Below, piece after piece: positions 50,276-58,800 of a stretch of 64,000 nucleotides of DNA. This DNA is from Microbacterium arborescens (GTDB taxonomy: Bacteria > Actinomycetota > Actinomycetes > Actinomycetales > Microbacteriaceae), in the NCBI RefSeq assembly GCF_030369635.1, contig NZ_CP128474.1, positions 2,356,001 to 2,420,000 on the forward strand. The letters are read 5' to 3'. The notes beneath the pieces are model-generated. The model did not search any database. It worked only from the letters and a program-made list of their open reading frames with translations, and was not told the DNA's origin. The translations under genes were made by a program, and so were the position numbers. Within the stretch, counting starts at the first letter, position 1; every line of letters starts with the position of its first letter.

Positions 50276-51103
50276 TCAGGCGAGGACGACCCAGGCCTCG
50301 TGGTCGTCGCTGGCGGGGTCGTCGACGGCGGGGGCTCCCCCGTCGACCTCCGCGTCGACTCGCAGATGCGTGAGCGCGACGTTGCCGCCGTAGTAGCTCA
50401 GGAATGCGCAGTCGGCGGCATCCCGACCGGTCGCGATACGGACGAGACCGCGCCGGTTCGACAGCCGGGTCGCGTCGATGACGTGCCATGCGCCGTCGAC
50501 GTACGCCTCGGCGACGGCGTGGAAATCCATGGGACGAAGGCCCGGCGCGTAGCAGGCGGCGTAGCGCGCGGGGACGTCCATCGCGCGCAGCAGCGCGATG
50601 ACGAGGTGCGCGTAGTCGCGGCACACACCCTGACCGCTCGCGAGGGTCGTGACCGCCGAGTCGGTGCCGAGGCTGAGTCCCGGCGCATACGTCGTGCTGG
50701 TGGCGACGAAGTCGCTGACGGCCGAGACCAGCTCGCGGCCCTGCAGGCCCCGGAACTGTCGGCGCGCGTGCGCGAACACCTCGTCGGACTGCGCGTAGCG
50801 ACTCGGCCGCAGGTAGGCGATGGTCTCGAGCTCGCTCGTCGGCGACGGGGTGGCGACACCCTCGACGACAGCGCGGTAACGGATCGCGATCGTCCCCGCG
50901 TCGCCCGCGACGCGGTGGATGCGGGTGCCCGCGGGAGACGCCGGAGGGTCGACGATCTCGGAGACGGAGAGCGCGCGGCCGGCGAGCGTGACGCTCAGTT
51001 CTTCGTCGCGAAAGGATGCCGCCCGCGACGCGGCGATCTGCAGGATGACATCGACGGGACCGGTCAGCTGGAGGTCGAGTTCGGCCGTCAGGATGCGCTG
51101 CAC
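50276..51103 (-). CDS. Transglutaminase-like cysteine peptidase family protein
   Basis: A 275-residue protein with an N-terminal beta-rich half (residues 1-100) and a transglutaminase-like domain. The catalytic triad is visible as Cys in SGQGVCRDYAHL, His in RPMDFHAVAEAYV and Asp in WHVIDATRL. Bacterial members are mostly peptidases or of unknown role. No signal peptide is seen, so it is probably cytoplasmic. It starts at GTG and is divergent from the RidA gene. Confidence 0.85.
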   Translation of the reverse strand: MQRILTAELDLQLTGPVDVILQIAASRAASFRDEELSVTLAGRALSVSEIVDPPASPAGTRIHRVAGDAGTIAIRYRAVVEGVATPSPTSELETIAYLRPSRYAQSDEVFAHARRQFRGLQGRELVSAVSDFVATSTTYAPGLSLGTDSAVTTLASGQGVCRDYAHLVIALLRAMDVPARYAACYAPGLRPMDFHAVAEAYVDGAWHVIDATRLSNRRGLVRIATGRDAADCAFLSYYGGNVALTHLRVDAEVDGGAPAVDDPASDDHEAWVVLA

Positions 51104-51207
51104 CGGGTAATCCTCGCACGCGGCGAAGCGGCGACGGGCCGCTCACGGATGTGATCGGATCGGACGCGATGGCAGGCTGGTGCTCGGCCACGAAACGAGG
51201 AGCCCTC

Positions 51208-51615
51208 ATGTCGAAGACCGTCACCCTCATCCGCGCGTCGTCCCTCTCGGATGCCGCCGAATACGCGTACGCCGCCACCGCCCCCGCGGATGCACGCCTC
51301 ATCTTCCTCGCCGGGTCCTGCCCGCTCGCCGCGGACGGATCGACGGTCGGCGTCGGCGACTACGCCGCGCAGGCGGCATCCTGCATCGAGAACATGACGG
51401 TGGCGCTGAGCGCGGCCGGAGCGAGCATCGAGGACGTCATCAGCACCCGCGTGCTCGTCGCCTCGAGCTCGCAGGCCGACCTCGTGACGGCCTGGGAGGT
51501 CGTGCGCGATGCCTTCGGAGACCATGACGTGCCGAGCACGCTGCTGGGCGTGACGGTGCTGGGGTACGACGACCAGCTCGTCGAGATCGAAGCGGTCGCC
51601 GCCGTCCGCGACTGA
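51208..51615 (+). CDS. RidA/YjgF-family protein
   Basis: A 135-residue protein of the RidA family, trimeric enzymes that in the archetype hydrolyse reactive enamines and imines. It shows the family outline ([54 protein letters not shown]). The arginine of the catalytic TRxxV motif is less clear, with TRVLVASS near residue 75 as the best candidate, so enamine deaminase activity is uncertain. The ATG at 51208 follows cgaggag. Confidence 0.8.
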   Translation: MSKTVTLIRASSLSDAAEYAYAATAPADARLIFLAGSCPLAADGSTVGVGDYAAQAASCIENMTVALSAAGASIEDVISTRVLVASSSQADLVTAWEVVRDAFGDHDVPSTLLGVTVLGYDDQLVEIEAVAAVRD

Positions 51616-51678
51616 GCCGGCGCGTCGGGACCGGATCGCGTCACCACGCGGACGTCCCGCACACCCGATCCGATGACG

Positions 51679-51684
51679 TACCCT
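51679..51684 (+). promoter_or_regulatory. -10 box of the SGNH hydrolase gene, leaderless
   Basis: TACCCT ends 6 nt before the GTG at 51691. The in-frame ATG at 51673 lies upstream of the box, so the GTG is the better start. Confidence 0.5.
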
Positions 51685-51690
51685 CAGCGT

Positions 51691-52497
51691 GTGCAGACCC
51701 GAAGCGCCCGCCCCCGCCGCAGGACCGTGTGGGCTGTCTCGGCGATCACGGCTGCGGTCGTCGCGCTGGCGCTCACGGCCGTCCTGCGCCCCTGGTCGGC
51801 TCCGACAGCCGCTCCGGTGGCGGCTGCGGACGGACCGGTCGCCAGCGTCGAGGCGCCGCCCCTCTCGCTTGCGTCGGGGGCGCGCGTCCTGATCTTCGGC
51901 GACTCGTGGACCTACGGCTCCGCGGCATCCGATCCGGCGCTCGGCTACGCGTACGTCGTCGCACAGCGAACCGGCTGGACGACGATCGTCGACGGCGTTC
52001 GGGGCAGCGGGTATCTCAAGCCCGGTATCGACGGCCCCTCGTTCGGCGACCGCATCGCCGCTCTCGACCCCGCGCTCGACCCCGACCTCGTGATCGTCCA
52101 AGGATCGATCAACGATCGCAAGCAAGGCGCGGCCGGATACCGCGACGCTGTGAACGCGGCATGGGATGACCTCGCGGCGATCTATCCCGACGCGCGCATC
52201 GTCGTGCTCGGGCCCGCGCCGCAGGTGCTGCCGGTGGAGGCCGAGACGGCCCGCATCGACCGGGATCTCGCCGAGCTCGCCGGTGCCCGGGGCTGGTGGT
52301 ATCTCTCCCCCATTGCGGAGGACTGGATCACCGACGCCAACTACGGCGACGTCATCGACACCAGCGCCACGGGCCGCGACCATCCCTCGACGGCGGGGCA
52401 TGCGTATCTCGCCGATCGCCTCGCGGCCGATGTCGCGGCGATCACCGAAGCACCGGCGGTCGCCGCCGAGCCCGCCCCCGAGCCACTCGTTCCCTGA
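51691..52497 (+). CDS. SGNH/GDSL-family secreted or anchored hydrolase
   Basis: A 268-residue protein with a basic N-terminus and one hydrophobic segment (about residues 15-35), then an SGNH hydrolase domain outside the membrane. Catalytic blocks are the Ser in IFGDSWTYG, the Gly in RGSGYL, the Asn in QGSINDRK and the Asp/His in RDHPSTAGH. Such enzymes act as esterases or deacetylases on sugars or lipids; the substrate is unknown. The GTG start is chosen from the leaderless -10 box. Confidence 0.85.
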   Translation: MQTRSARPRRRTVWAVSAITAAVVALALTAVLRPWSAPTAAPVAAADGPVASVEAPPLSLASGARVLIFGDSWTYGSAASDPALGYAYVVAQRTGWTTIVDGVRGSGYLKPGIDGPSFGDRIAALDPALDPDLVIVQGSINDRKQGAAGYRDAVNAAWDDLAAIYPDARIVVLGPAPQVLPVEAETARIDRDLAELAGARGWWYLSPIAEDWITDANYGDVIDTSATGRDHPSTAGHAYLADRLAADVAAITEAPAVAAEPAPEPLVP

Positions 52498-52506
52498 CGG
52501 CGGCTG

Positions 52507-53466
52507 TCACTCCGCGGCGCCCGGCACGCTCTCCCCTGCGAGGAATGCCCGGATGCCGTCGGCGAGTTCCGCCGACAGAGTCCGGTGCAGGTAGTGCTCC
52601 CCGGCCATCCGGACCACCACACCCCGCGATACCGAAGCCGCCTGCGCCTCGTGCAGCTCAACCCAGCCCTCGACGTCGGAATCATCGACCACGACGAACA
52701 GGAGCACCGGGAGGTCGGATGGGAACGTGCGTCCGGTCGCCTCGGCGAAGTTGTCCGTCACCCGCCCCATCTCGTCGATCATCGTGGGCGCCGCGGTGTT
52801 CCGAGCTTCGAGCATGCGGATCTGCTCCCGCGTCGTGTCGTCGTAGGCCTCGACGTCGTAGGGATCGTCAGCGAGGCCCCGCAGAAGTCGGCTGATCCCG
52901 AGGTCTCGCAGCAGCACGACGGCGTCGGTCGCGATGGGCTCATCGGCGCCTGGCTGGCCGGGAACGCTGCTGTCGATCCCGACGAAGGCGACCACCTCGT
53001 CGCGGTAGTCCTCGACGTACGACAGGGCGTACACACCCGAGATCGAGTGCCCCGCCAGCACGTACCGCTCGATGCCCAGCTGCTGCAGCGCCTCGTGCAC
53101 CTCGGCGGCGATGTTCTCAGCGGTGCGCGGCTCGTCGGTCTGATCGCTCAGTCCCGTCCCGAACGGCTCGACCGCGACGACGCGGTAGGTGTCGTCGAGC
53201 TCATCGATGAGCGGGGCGAAGTCGAGGCCGGGTGCCGCCGTTCCGAGCCCGGGGAGGAGCACGATCGTCTGCCCGTGGTCGCCGCTCACGACGACGTTCA
53301 GCTCACGCCCGCCGACCGGCACACGCTGCCCGTACGGCTCGATCCGGCCGGCCTCGTCTCGCGTGGCGACGGCGTTGACCGTCGCGGTCGTCGCGAGGGC
53401 CCCGGCGAGAGCGGCGACGAGCAGCACGGGCGGGAGGATGATGGCGAGCTTGGTCGATCTCTTCAC
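52507..53466 (-). CDS. Membrane-anchored alpha/beta hydrolase
   Basis: A 319-residue protein with an N-terminal signal or anchor helix (about residues 8-30) and an alpha/beta hydrolase domain. It shows the oxyanion stretch LLPGLGTAAPGLD, the nucleophile Ser in LAGHSISGVYAL and a late His in AGEHYLHRT. The strand-order Asp is likely in FVVVDDSD. It converges with the SGNH gene. The substrate is not evident; general esterase is the safe call. Confidence 0.82.
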   Translation of the reverse strand: MKRSTKLAIILPPVLLVAALAGALATTATVNAVATRDEAGRIEPYGQRVPVGGRELNVVVSGDHGQTIVLLPGLGTAAPGLDFAPLIDELDDTYRVVAVEPFGTGLSDQTDEPRTAENIAAEVHEALQQLGIERYVLAGHSISGVYALSYVEDYRDEVVAFVGIDSSVPGQPGADEPIATDAVVLLRDLGISRLLRGLADDPYDVEAYDDTTREQIRMLEARNTAAPTMIDEMGRVTDNFAEATGRTFPSDLPVLLFVVVDDSDVEGWVELHEAQAASVSRGVVVRMAGEHYLHRTLSAELADGIRAFLAGESVPGAAE

Positions 53467-53488
53467 GGGACTTCCTCGATGACGGGAC

Positions 53489-53510
53489 CGCCGGGCGAGT
53501 GCGCCCGGCG
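53489..53510 (-). terminator. Terminator of the SnoaL-GNAT-regulator operon
   Basis: CGCCGGGCG and CGCCCGGCG form a perfect 9-bp stem with an AGTG loop, extended by GGGAC/GTCCC on the outside. It lies ~50 bp beyond the last gene of the minus-strand operon and before the hydrolase start. Confidence 0.65.
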
Positions 53511-53558
53511 TGTCCCCTCAGTCGACCAGGGCGCCGAGTTCCACGGGAGAGGCGACTG

Positions 53559-53978
53559 TCATCGATCGGAGTGACATATGTCATCGCCGTCGCTGCCTGC
53601 GCCAGCGGCCTCCGCGGGGCCTGCGCTCAGGTGCTCGTGCACCAGGCGCCAACCCGAGTCGGTCCGGTGGAAGACGTTGGTCGCCCGACCGGAACCGCTG
53701 CGGGTCTGTCCGTCGATGTGTCCGCTCCAGCGGTACGTGTAGACGGCCACCGCTGCGTCGGCGGCATCCACGACCCACGTGATGTCCTCCGCGCCGTACT
53801 CCTCGTCGGGGATCAGTGCCCAAGTCCGCTCGAAGTAGGCGCGCACGGCCGCGAGCCCGGTGCAGGTGGCATCGCCGAAGTAGTAGACGGCGCTCGCGTC
53901 GAGCAGCTGCTGCACCTCGTCGAAGTCGTGCGTGTTCGTCGCGGCGATGTAGCGCGCGAGAGTCTCGGATGCTGTCAC
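53559..53978 (-). CDS. SnoaL-like (NTF2-fold) protein
   Basis: A 139-residue protein with the NTF2-like cone fold: ETLARYIAATNTHDFDEVQQ as the first helix, the ACYF-like AVYYFGDATCTG, then GRATNVFHRTDSGWRLVHEHLS. Such proteins are isomerases, hydrolases or simple ligand binders. The GTG start overlaps the GNAT stop as GTGA. The last ~20 residues are Gly/Ala/Asp-rich and not conserved. Final gene of the operon. Confidence 0.8.
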   Translation of the reverse strand: MTASETLARYIAATNTHDFDEVQQLLDASAVYYFGDATCTGLAAVRAYFERTWALIPDEEYGAEDITWVVDAADAAVAVYTYRWSGHIDGQTRSGSGRATNVFHRTDSGWRLVHEHLSAGPAEAAGAGSDGDDICHSDR

Positions 53979-54574
53979 GCCCGGGTCCTCCCGTTCGCCG
54001 GAGCGGCGTCGGCGACGACGGCGCTCATCCCCCACACCGGCGGCCCGTCCGGCGGGTCGACCCGTGAGACGACCGTGAAGCCGTGTCGTTCGTACAGCCG
54101 CACGTTGCGCTCGTCGGACGTGTCGAGGGCGAATCGGCCGGCTCCCCGCCGCGCACCCTCGGCGAGCGCGAATCGGATGAGCTCGGACGCGAGACCGCGC
54201 CCCTGGCGTGCCGGCAGCACGCCGACAGTCTCGATGCGCCATGACCCGGGCTCGGGCGACGCGCCCTCGGAGTCGCCGAGCCGCCCGAGCCGGTCGCCGT
54301 GCAGCTGGACGATGCGGTCGACGGCGGCGGGCTCCGGCTCGGGCGCATCGGGCGGCAAGACGGCGATCACGCCGTCGGCCGGGCCCGTGATCCCGACGAA
54401 GCCGTGGGCGTGCGCGTGCCGCAGGTAGACGAGCTGCAGCTCACGGAGCCGCCACGCGTAGTCATCGTCGGGGATGACGTGACGCGTCCACGGGTAGTTC
54501 TCGAACGCCGCCGCGAGCGCGTCGGCGGCGGCATCCAGTTCGTTCTCGGCGGCGAGTCGGAGGTGAGATGTCAT
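53975..54574 (-). CDS. GNAT-family N-acetyltransferase
   Basis: A 199-residue acetyl-CoA-dependent acetyltransferase with the cofactor-binding VGVLPARQGRGLASELIRFA, followed by ERNVRLYERHGF. The substrate is not evident. It overlaps the upstream regulator gene (ATGA) and the downstream SnoaL gene (GTGA), which makes regulation by the neighbouring winged-helix protein likely. Confidence 0.85.
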   Translation of the reverse strand: MTSHLRLAAENELDAAADALAAAFENYPWTRHVIPDDDYAWRLRELQLVYLRHAHAHGFVGITGPADGVIAVLPPDAPEPEPAAVDRIVQLHGDRLGRLGDSEGASPEPGSWRIETVGVLPARQGRGLASELIRFALAEGARRGAGRFALDTSDERNVRLYERHGFTVVSRVDPPDGPPVWGMSAVVADAAPANGRTRA

Positions 54575-54927
54575 GCGGGGGTGTCCTTGTGTTCGGGGGC
54601 CGGTTCGGGTGCCGCTGCCGGTGGGTTCACGGAGCCGGATTCGACGATCGCCTGCAGCGTCTCCAGGTGGCGGGCGAACGCCTCGCGACCGGCGTCCGTG
54701 ATGCCGACCCACGTGCGCGTGCGCCGGCCGACCGCTTCCTTCCGCACCTCGACCAGACCCGCGTCGGCGAGCACGGTGAGCGTCTGCGACAGAGTCGAGT
54801 CGCTCACCTCGAGCAGATCGGCGAGGAAGCGGAAGTCGACGTCTTCGAGATTGCGGAGGGCCGCGAGCAGAGAGAAGCGCACGGGTGAGTGGATGAGCGC
54901 ATCGATGTCCTTCCGGGGATGACTCAT
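54571..54927 (-). CDS. Winged-helix transcriptional regulator
   Basis: A 118-residue DNA-binding protein with a single winged-helix domain: SPVRFSLLAALRNLEDVDF, the recognition helix EVSDSTLSQTLTVLADAGL, and the wing VRKEAVGRRTRTWVGIT. This matches the short MarR-like wHTH_34 type. The C-terminal ~20 residues are Pro/Ala/Glu-rich. It overlaps the upstream membrane-protein gene and the downstream GNAT gene by 4 bp each. It probably controls its own operon; a candidate operator lies at 55357-55373. Confidence 0.85.
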   Translation of the reverse strand: MSHPRKDIDALIHSPVRFSLLAALRNLEDVDFRFLADLLEVSDSTLSQTLTVLADAGLVEVRKEAVGRRTRTWVGITDAGREAFARHLETLQAIVESGSVNPPAAAPEPAPEHKDTPA

Positions 54928-55349
54928 CGGCGTGAGCTCGGGAAGAGGCAGGCGAGGATCGGAGAGATCGACACGACTCCCGCGAGCACCCACCACCACG
55001 GCGACGAGAGCTGCAGCAGCTGCAGGGCCGGATCGAGCATCAGCGTGTAGAGCGCGAACCACGTCGCGACCGCGATACCCATGTTGCGCATCCCGTTGCG
55101 CGGCGCCGATCGCTCGGATCGGAGCGCGATCATCCAGATGCAGACCGACGCGAGGACGAACGGCAGGAAGGCCTTCCAATAGTCCGCCCCGGCGACATCG
55201 ATCGACAGCGTGAAGGCGAGCGCGTAGGCCGCCTGCAGCACGACGAAGATCCGGAACCAACGCGTCGCGCGACGCGCATCCTTCTCAGCCTTCGTCCCGA
55301 CGGCGACCATGCGGGCTGCGTCATCGTATGCGAAGTTGTTTTGCGTCAT
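54924..55349 (-). CDS. Small four-helix membrane protein, first gene of the regulator operon
   Basis: A 141-residue protein with about four membrane helices (around residues 33-50, 57-75, 88-106 and 114-136) after a charged N-terminus. I do not recognise a named family. Membrane proteins of this size are often paired with short winged-helix regulators. The ATG is followed immediately by AT-richer codons, and the upstream region is AT-rich with an inverted repeat. Confidence 0.75.
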   Translation of the reverse strand: MTQNNFAYDDAARMVAVGTKAEKDARRATRWFRIFVVLQAAYALAFTLSIDVAGADYWKAFLPFVLASVCIWMIALRSERSAPRNGMRNMGIAVATWFALYTLMLDPALQLLQLSSPWWWVLAGVVSISPILACLFPSSRR

Positions 55350-55356
55350 ACAACGA

Positions 55357-55373
55357 CTTTAACACTTCTAAAG
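55357..55373. promoter_or_regulatory. Candidate operator of the winged-helix operon
   Basis: CTTTA-N7-TAAAG is an inverted repeat in an AT-rich patch directly before the first gene of the operon, just where the promoter should be. A second imperfect repeat (GTTGT..ACAAC, 55335-55354) spans the start codon. Binding by the operon's own regulator is inferred from position. Confidence 0.45.
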
Positions 55374-55437
55374 CGCGCGTCGCCACCTCCCCCACGGTCG
55401 TTCCGGTCGCCTCCGCGGTGATAGTCTCGATCGGCAC

Positions 55438-55513
55438 GCCTCCGTAGCTCAGGGGATAGAGCGTTGGTTTCCGGTACCAAAGGTCGCAGGTTCGATTCCT
55501 GTCGGGGGCACCA
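55438..55513 (+). tRNA. tRNA-Arg (anticodon CCG) with encoded CCA
   Basis: A complete cloverleaf can be drawn. The acceptor stem GCCTCCG / CGGGGGC has one G-U pair; the D-arm is GCTC..GAGC. The anticodon stem TTGGT / ACCAA has loop TTCCGGT, which gives anticodon CCG and reads the Arg codon CGG. The T-arm contains GGTTCGATTCC. Discriminator A is followed by a genomically encoded CCA. A hairpin follows at 55521-55550. Arg tRNA genes are frequent integration sites for mobile DNA. Confidence 0.97.
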
Positions 55514-55520
55514 GTGAACA

Positions 55521-55550
55521 GAAGGGCAGTCGAGGATTCGGCTGCCCTTC
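55521..55550 (+). terminator. Terminator after tRNA-Arg
   Basis: GAAGGGCAG and CTGCCCTTC form a 9-bp stem with a 12-nt loop starting 7 nt after the encoded CCA. Confidence 0.7.
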
Positions 55551-55812
55551 CGTGTACCCAGACGGGTGCCCGATGGAGCCGGCCCCGGGGATGACGTCGC
55601 CGGGTCGCTCGGCGGGATCGAACCTCCGCGCCGTCGGCACGTCCGCGCAGACGAAATAGCTCGTGATCGAGAAAACAACGGCGCTCCCTCTGTGAGATTC
55701 GTTCCGATAGTGCGGCGCATCGAAAATCACATCGCCGGGAGTCGGTAAATCACCGACCTTCCTCGCGTCTTATCGATGGGCATTACGCTCGGGGCAAAAG
55801 CGGAGGGGTACC
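55551..55812 (+). other. Intergenic region upstream of the type VII ATPase gene
   Basis: About 260 bp with no credible gene and lower GC than the surroundings in its second half. It holds an inverted repeat GTCGGT-AAATC-ACCGAC (55741-55757), a TACGCT -10 candidate (55784-55789) and a strong GGAGGGG ribosome site (55802-55808) before the GTG at 55813. The rest shows nothing recognisable; no integrase remnant is seen. Confidence 0.55.
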
Positions 55813-58800
55813 GTGCGACTGAAGTTGATTGTCCGTGATCAGCAGGGGGACCGTGACGTCGTCGTCACGTGCGACGCGACGGCGACGGTGGGAGATGTCG
55901 CAGCCGCCCTCGCGGGCCAGGCGGATGGCCAGCGTCGGTCTCAGCCGCTGACGCTTTGGGCCCATGCACCCGGCGCCCCGGACGCTCAGACGCTGAACCC
56001 GCTGTTGTCGCTGCACGATTCGGGGCTGCGTTCCGGAACGAGCGTTGCGCTCGTCGAGCCGCGGACCGCGCCGCCGTCCGAAGCCGACGCGCGGGCCACG
56101 CTCGCCGTCACCGACGGGCCAGACGCCGGCCTGACGGTTCGCCTCGGCTCGGGCGTGAGCTTCGTCGGCCGTGATCGCGCCGCTCACGTGCGACTGCGCG
56201 ATCCACTCGTGTCGCGACGGCACGCGAGCGTGACCGTGTCGGGGAGGTCCGTCGTCGTCTCGGATCTGAACTCCGCCAACGGCGTGGAGGTCGACGGCGA
56301 ACGCGTCGACCGCGCCGTCCTGCTGCACCGGTCTCAGGTGCGCATCGGGTCGACGAGGTTCCGCGTCGACCCGGTATCCACGGCGAGCGGCGCCGAAGCG
56401 ACGCGAGAGTTCTCGCGATCTCCCCGTGTCGTGGAGCCCTGGCGAGCACCCGAGTTCGAAGCTCCCATGCTGCCGTCGGTCGGCGAGCGTCCCCCGTTGC
56501 CGTGGATCGGCATCGCGGCACCGATCATCGCGGGCGCCGCCTTGTTCGCCATCACTCAGAATCCGCTGATGCTGCTGTTCATCGCTCTGTCTCCGATCCT
56601 CATGCTCGGCATGTGGGTGGATCAGGTGTTCCGACGCCGGAAGCAGAAGAAGGAGCAGAGCGCCCGGTTCCGTACCGGTCTCGCGTCTCTGGAAACCGAT
56701 CTGAGCGAGCATGCGGCAGCGGAGCACGCCGCACGATTGGCGGAGTCGCCGTCGGTGAGTGACATCGCCGAGGCGGTCTCGACCCGGTCGCCGCTCGTCT
56801 GGACGCGCGTCCCCGAGCACGGCGCCTTCCTCTCCGTGCGATTCGGGCGCGGAACCCTGCCGTCGCGGGTGTCGGTCACGATGCCCTCGCGCGACCTCGG
56901 CGCGACCGACGAGTGGCACGAGCTCAAGCGCATGGTCGACCGCTTCGGGAATCTCGAGGGTGTGCCGGTGGCCGAGCGATTCCGGGATGCGGGAGCCATC
57001 GGCGTGGCCGGCCCCGACCAGTTCGCCGGTGATGCCGCGCGGGCGCTCCTGCTGCAGATCGCCGGCCTTCACTCCCCCGCGGATGTCGCGGTGTGCGCGT
57101 TCGCCGCGGGAGACGCCGCCGCGGAGTGGTCGTGGGTGAAGTGGCTCCCCCATACCGATGGCCCGCACAATCCCCTTCCCACTCCGCTCGCCGCGGACCT
57201 CCCCGCCAGCACGCGACTGCTCTCCGACCTCGAAGAGCTGATCCAACAGCGGACGCTCGCCCGAGGCGGAGCCGCGCAGGTGCGCTCGCACATCTCGGCG
57301 GAGACCCCGGGCGCACCGGGGTTGTGGGAGCCGGTGGAGCGCGAACCGCTGACACCCGCGGTGGTGGTCTTCATCGCCGGCGACCCGGCGGTCGACCGGG
57401 GGCGGCTCGTGCAGGTCGCGCACGACGGACCGGATGTCGGCGTCTATACGGTGTGGCTGGCCGGCGACGTGAGCCATCTGCCGGTGGTGTGCCGCACCTA
57501 CATCGCTGCGCGCGCTGCGCAGGCCACGGTGTCGTTCGTGCGTCACGGCGCGGAGGTCGCCCTGACGCATATCGAGCTGGTCGACCCGCCGCAGGCGGAA
57601 CGGGTGGCTCGCGCTCTCGCACCGCTCGAGGATGACGGCGCGCCGGTGCTGGACGAATCCGATCTCCCCTCCGCCGTGTCGCTCGTAGAGCTCTTCGACG
57701 ACGACATCGCGGGCGATCCCCACGCCGTCGCGGGGCGGTGGGACAAGAACGACTCGCTCATGGTTCGCTGGATTCCTGGCGTCCCGAGGGAAGCCGGCGG
57801 GCTGGGAGCGCTCGTCGGCCAGGGTGCGACCGCGCCGCTGCGTATCGACCTGCGTCGCGATGGTCCCCACGCTCTCGTGGGTGGCACGACCGGCTCGGGA
57901 AAGTCCGAGTTCTTGCAGACGTGGATCCTGGGGATGGCCGTCGAGCATTCGCCGGATCGCCTGACCTTCCTCCTCGTCGATTACAAGGGGGGTTCGGCAT
58001 TCGGCGACTGCGTCACCCTTCCGCATACGGTCGGACTGGTCACCGACCTGACGCCTCACCTGGTCAAACGCGCGTTGATCAGCCTGCGCTCCGAGTTGAA
58101 GCGCCGCGAGGAGATCCTGGCGGCCAAGGGAGCGAAAGACCTCGTCACGCTGGAGGAGCGCGGCGACCACGACGCACCTCCATCCCTCGTGATCGTCATC
58201 GACGAATTCGCCGCACTGGTGACGGAGGTGCCGGAATTCGTCGACGGGGTGATCGACATCGCACAGCGAGGACGCTCGCTCGGTCTTCACCTCGTGATGG
58301 CTACCCAACGACCGGCCGGCGTCATCAAAGAGTCACTGCGCGCCAACACGAATCTCCGTGTCGCCCTGCGCGTGGCGGACGAAGCCGATTCGCAGGACGT
58401 GCTCGGCATCGACCGCGCCGCGCACTTCGACCCCGGCACCCCCGGACGCGCCGCGGCGAAGCTCGGCGCCGGACGGGTCATCGACTTCCAGACCGCGTAC
58501 GTCGGGGGACGCGCCGACCACCGGGATGCCGCAGAGGTGGAGATCCGTGATCTTCCCTTCGCCCCCGCGGCCGCCTGGCCACGACCGGCGGCAGCCGCGG
58601 CACCGACATCCGGGGAACGCGACATCGAGCGGCTCGCGGCATCGATCGGCGCCGCATCCGCCCAGCTCGCGATCGCGGCTCCACGCCGTCCCTGGCTGGA
58701 CGCGCTTCCCGACGCCGTCGACCTCGCCGACCTCCGCGCGTCGGGCGACGGGCTCGCCATCGGGATGCAGGACGAGCCCGAGCATCAGACCCAGACGCCG

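Noticed and set aside
48641-51154. An 837-codon plus-strand open frame opposite argS and the transglutaminase-like gene
   Set aside because: Same GC-driven mirror effect; it crosses a gene boundary and has no recognisable motif.
55346-55730. Minus-strand open frames of ~90-120 codons running antisense through tRNA-Arg
   Set aside because: They contain the well-known false peptides produced by reading a tRNA gene backwards (for example PTGIEPATFGTGNQ and RQESNLRPLVPETN). They have no conserved domain; the tRNA explains the sequence.
55783-58308. An 841-codon minus-strand open frame opposite eccC
   Set aside because: Arg/His/Asp-rich mirror frame; the plus strand has FHA and ATPase motifs that fully explain the region.
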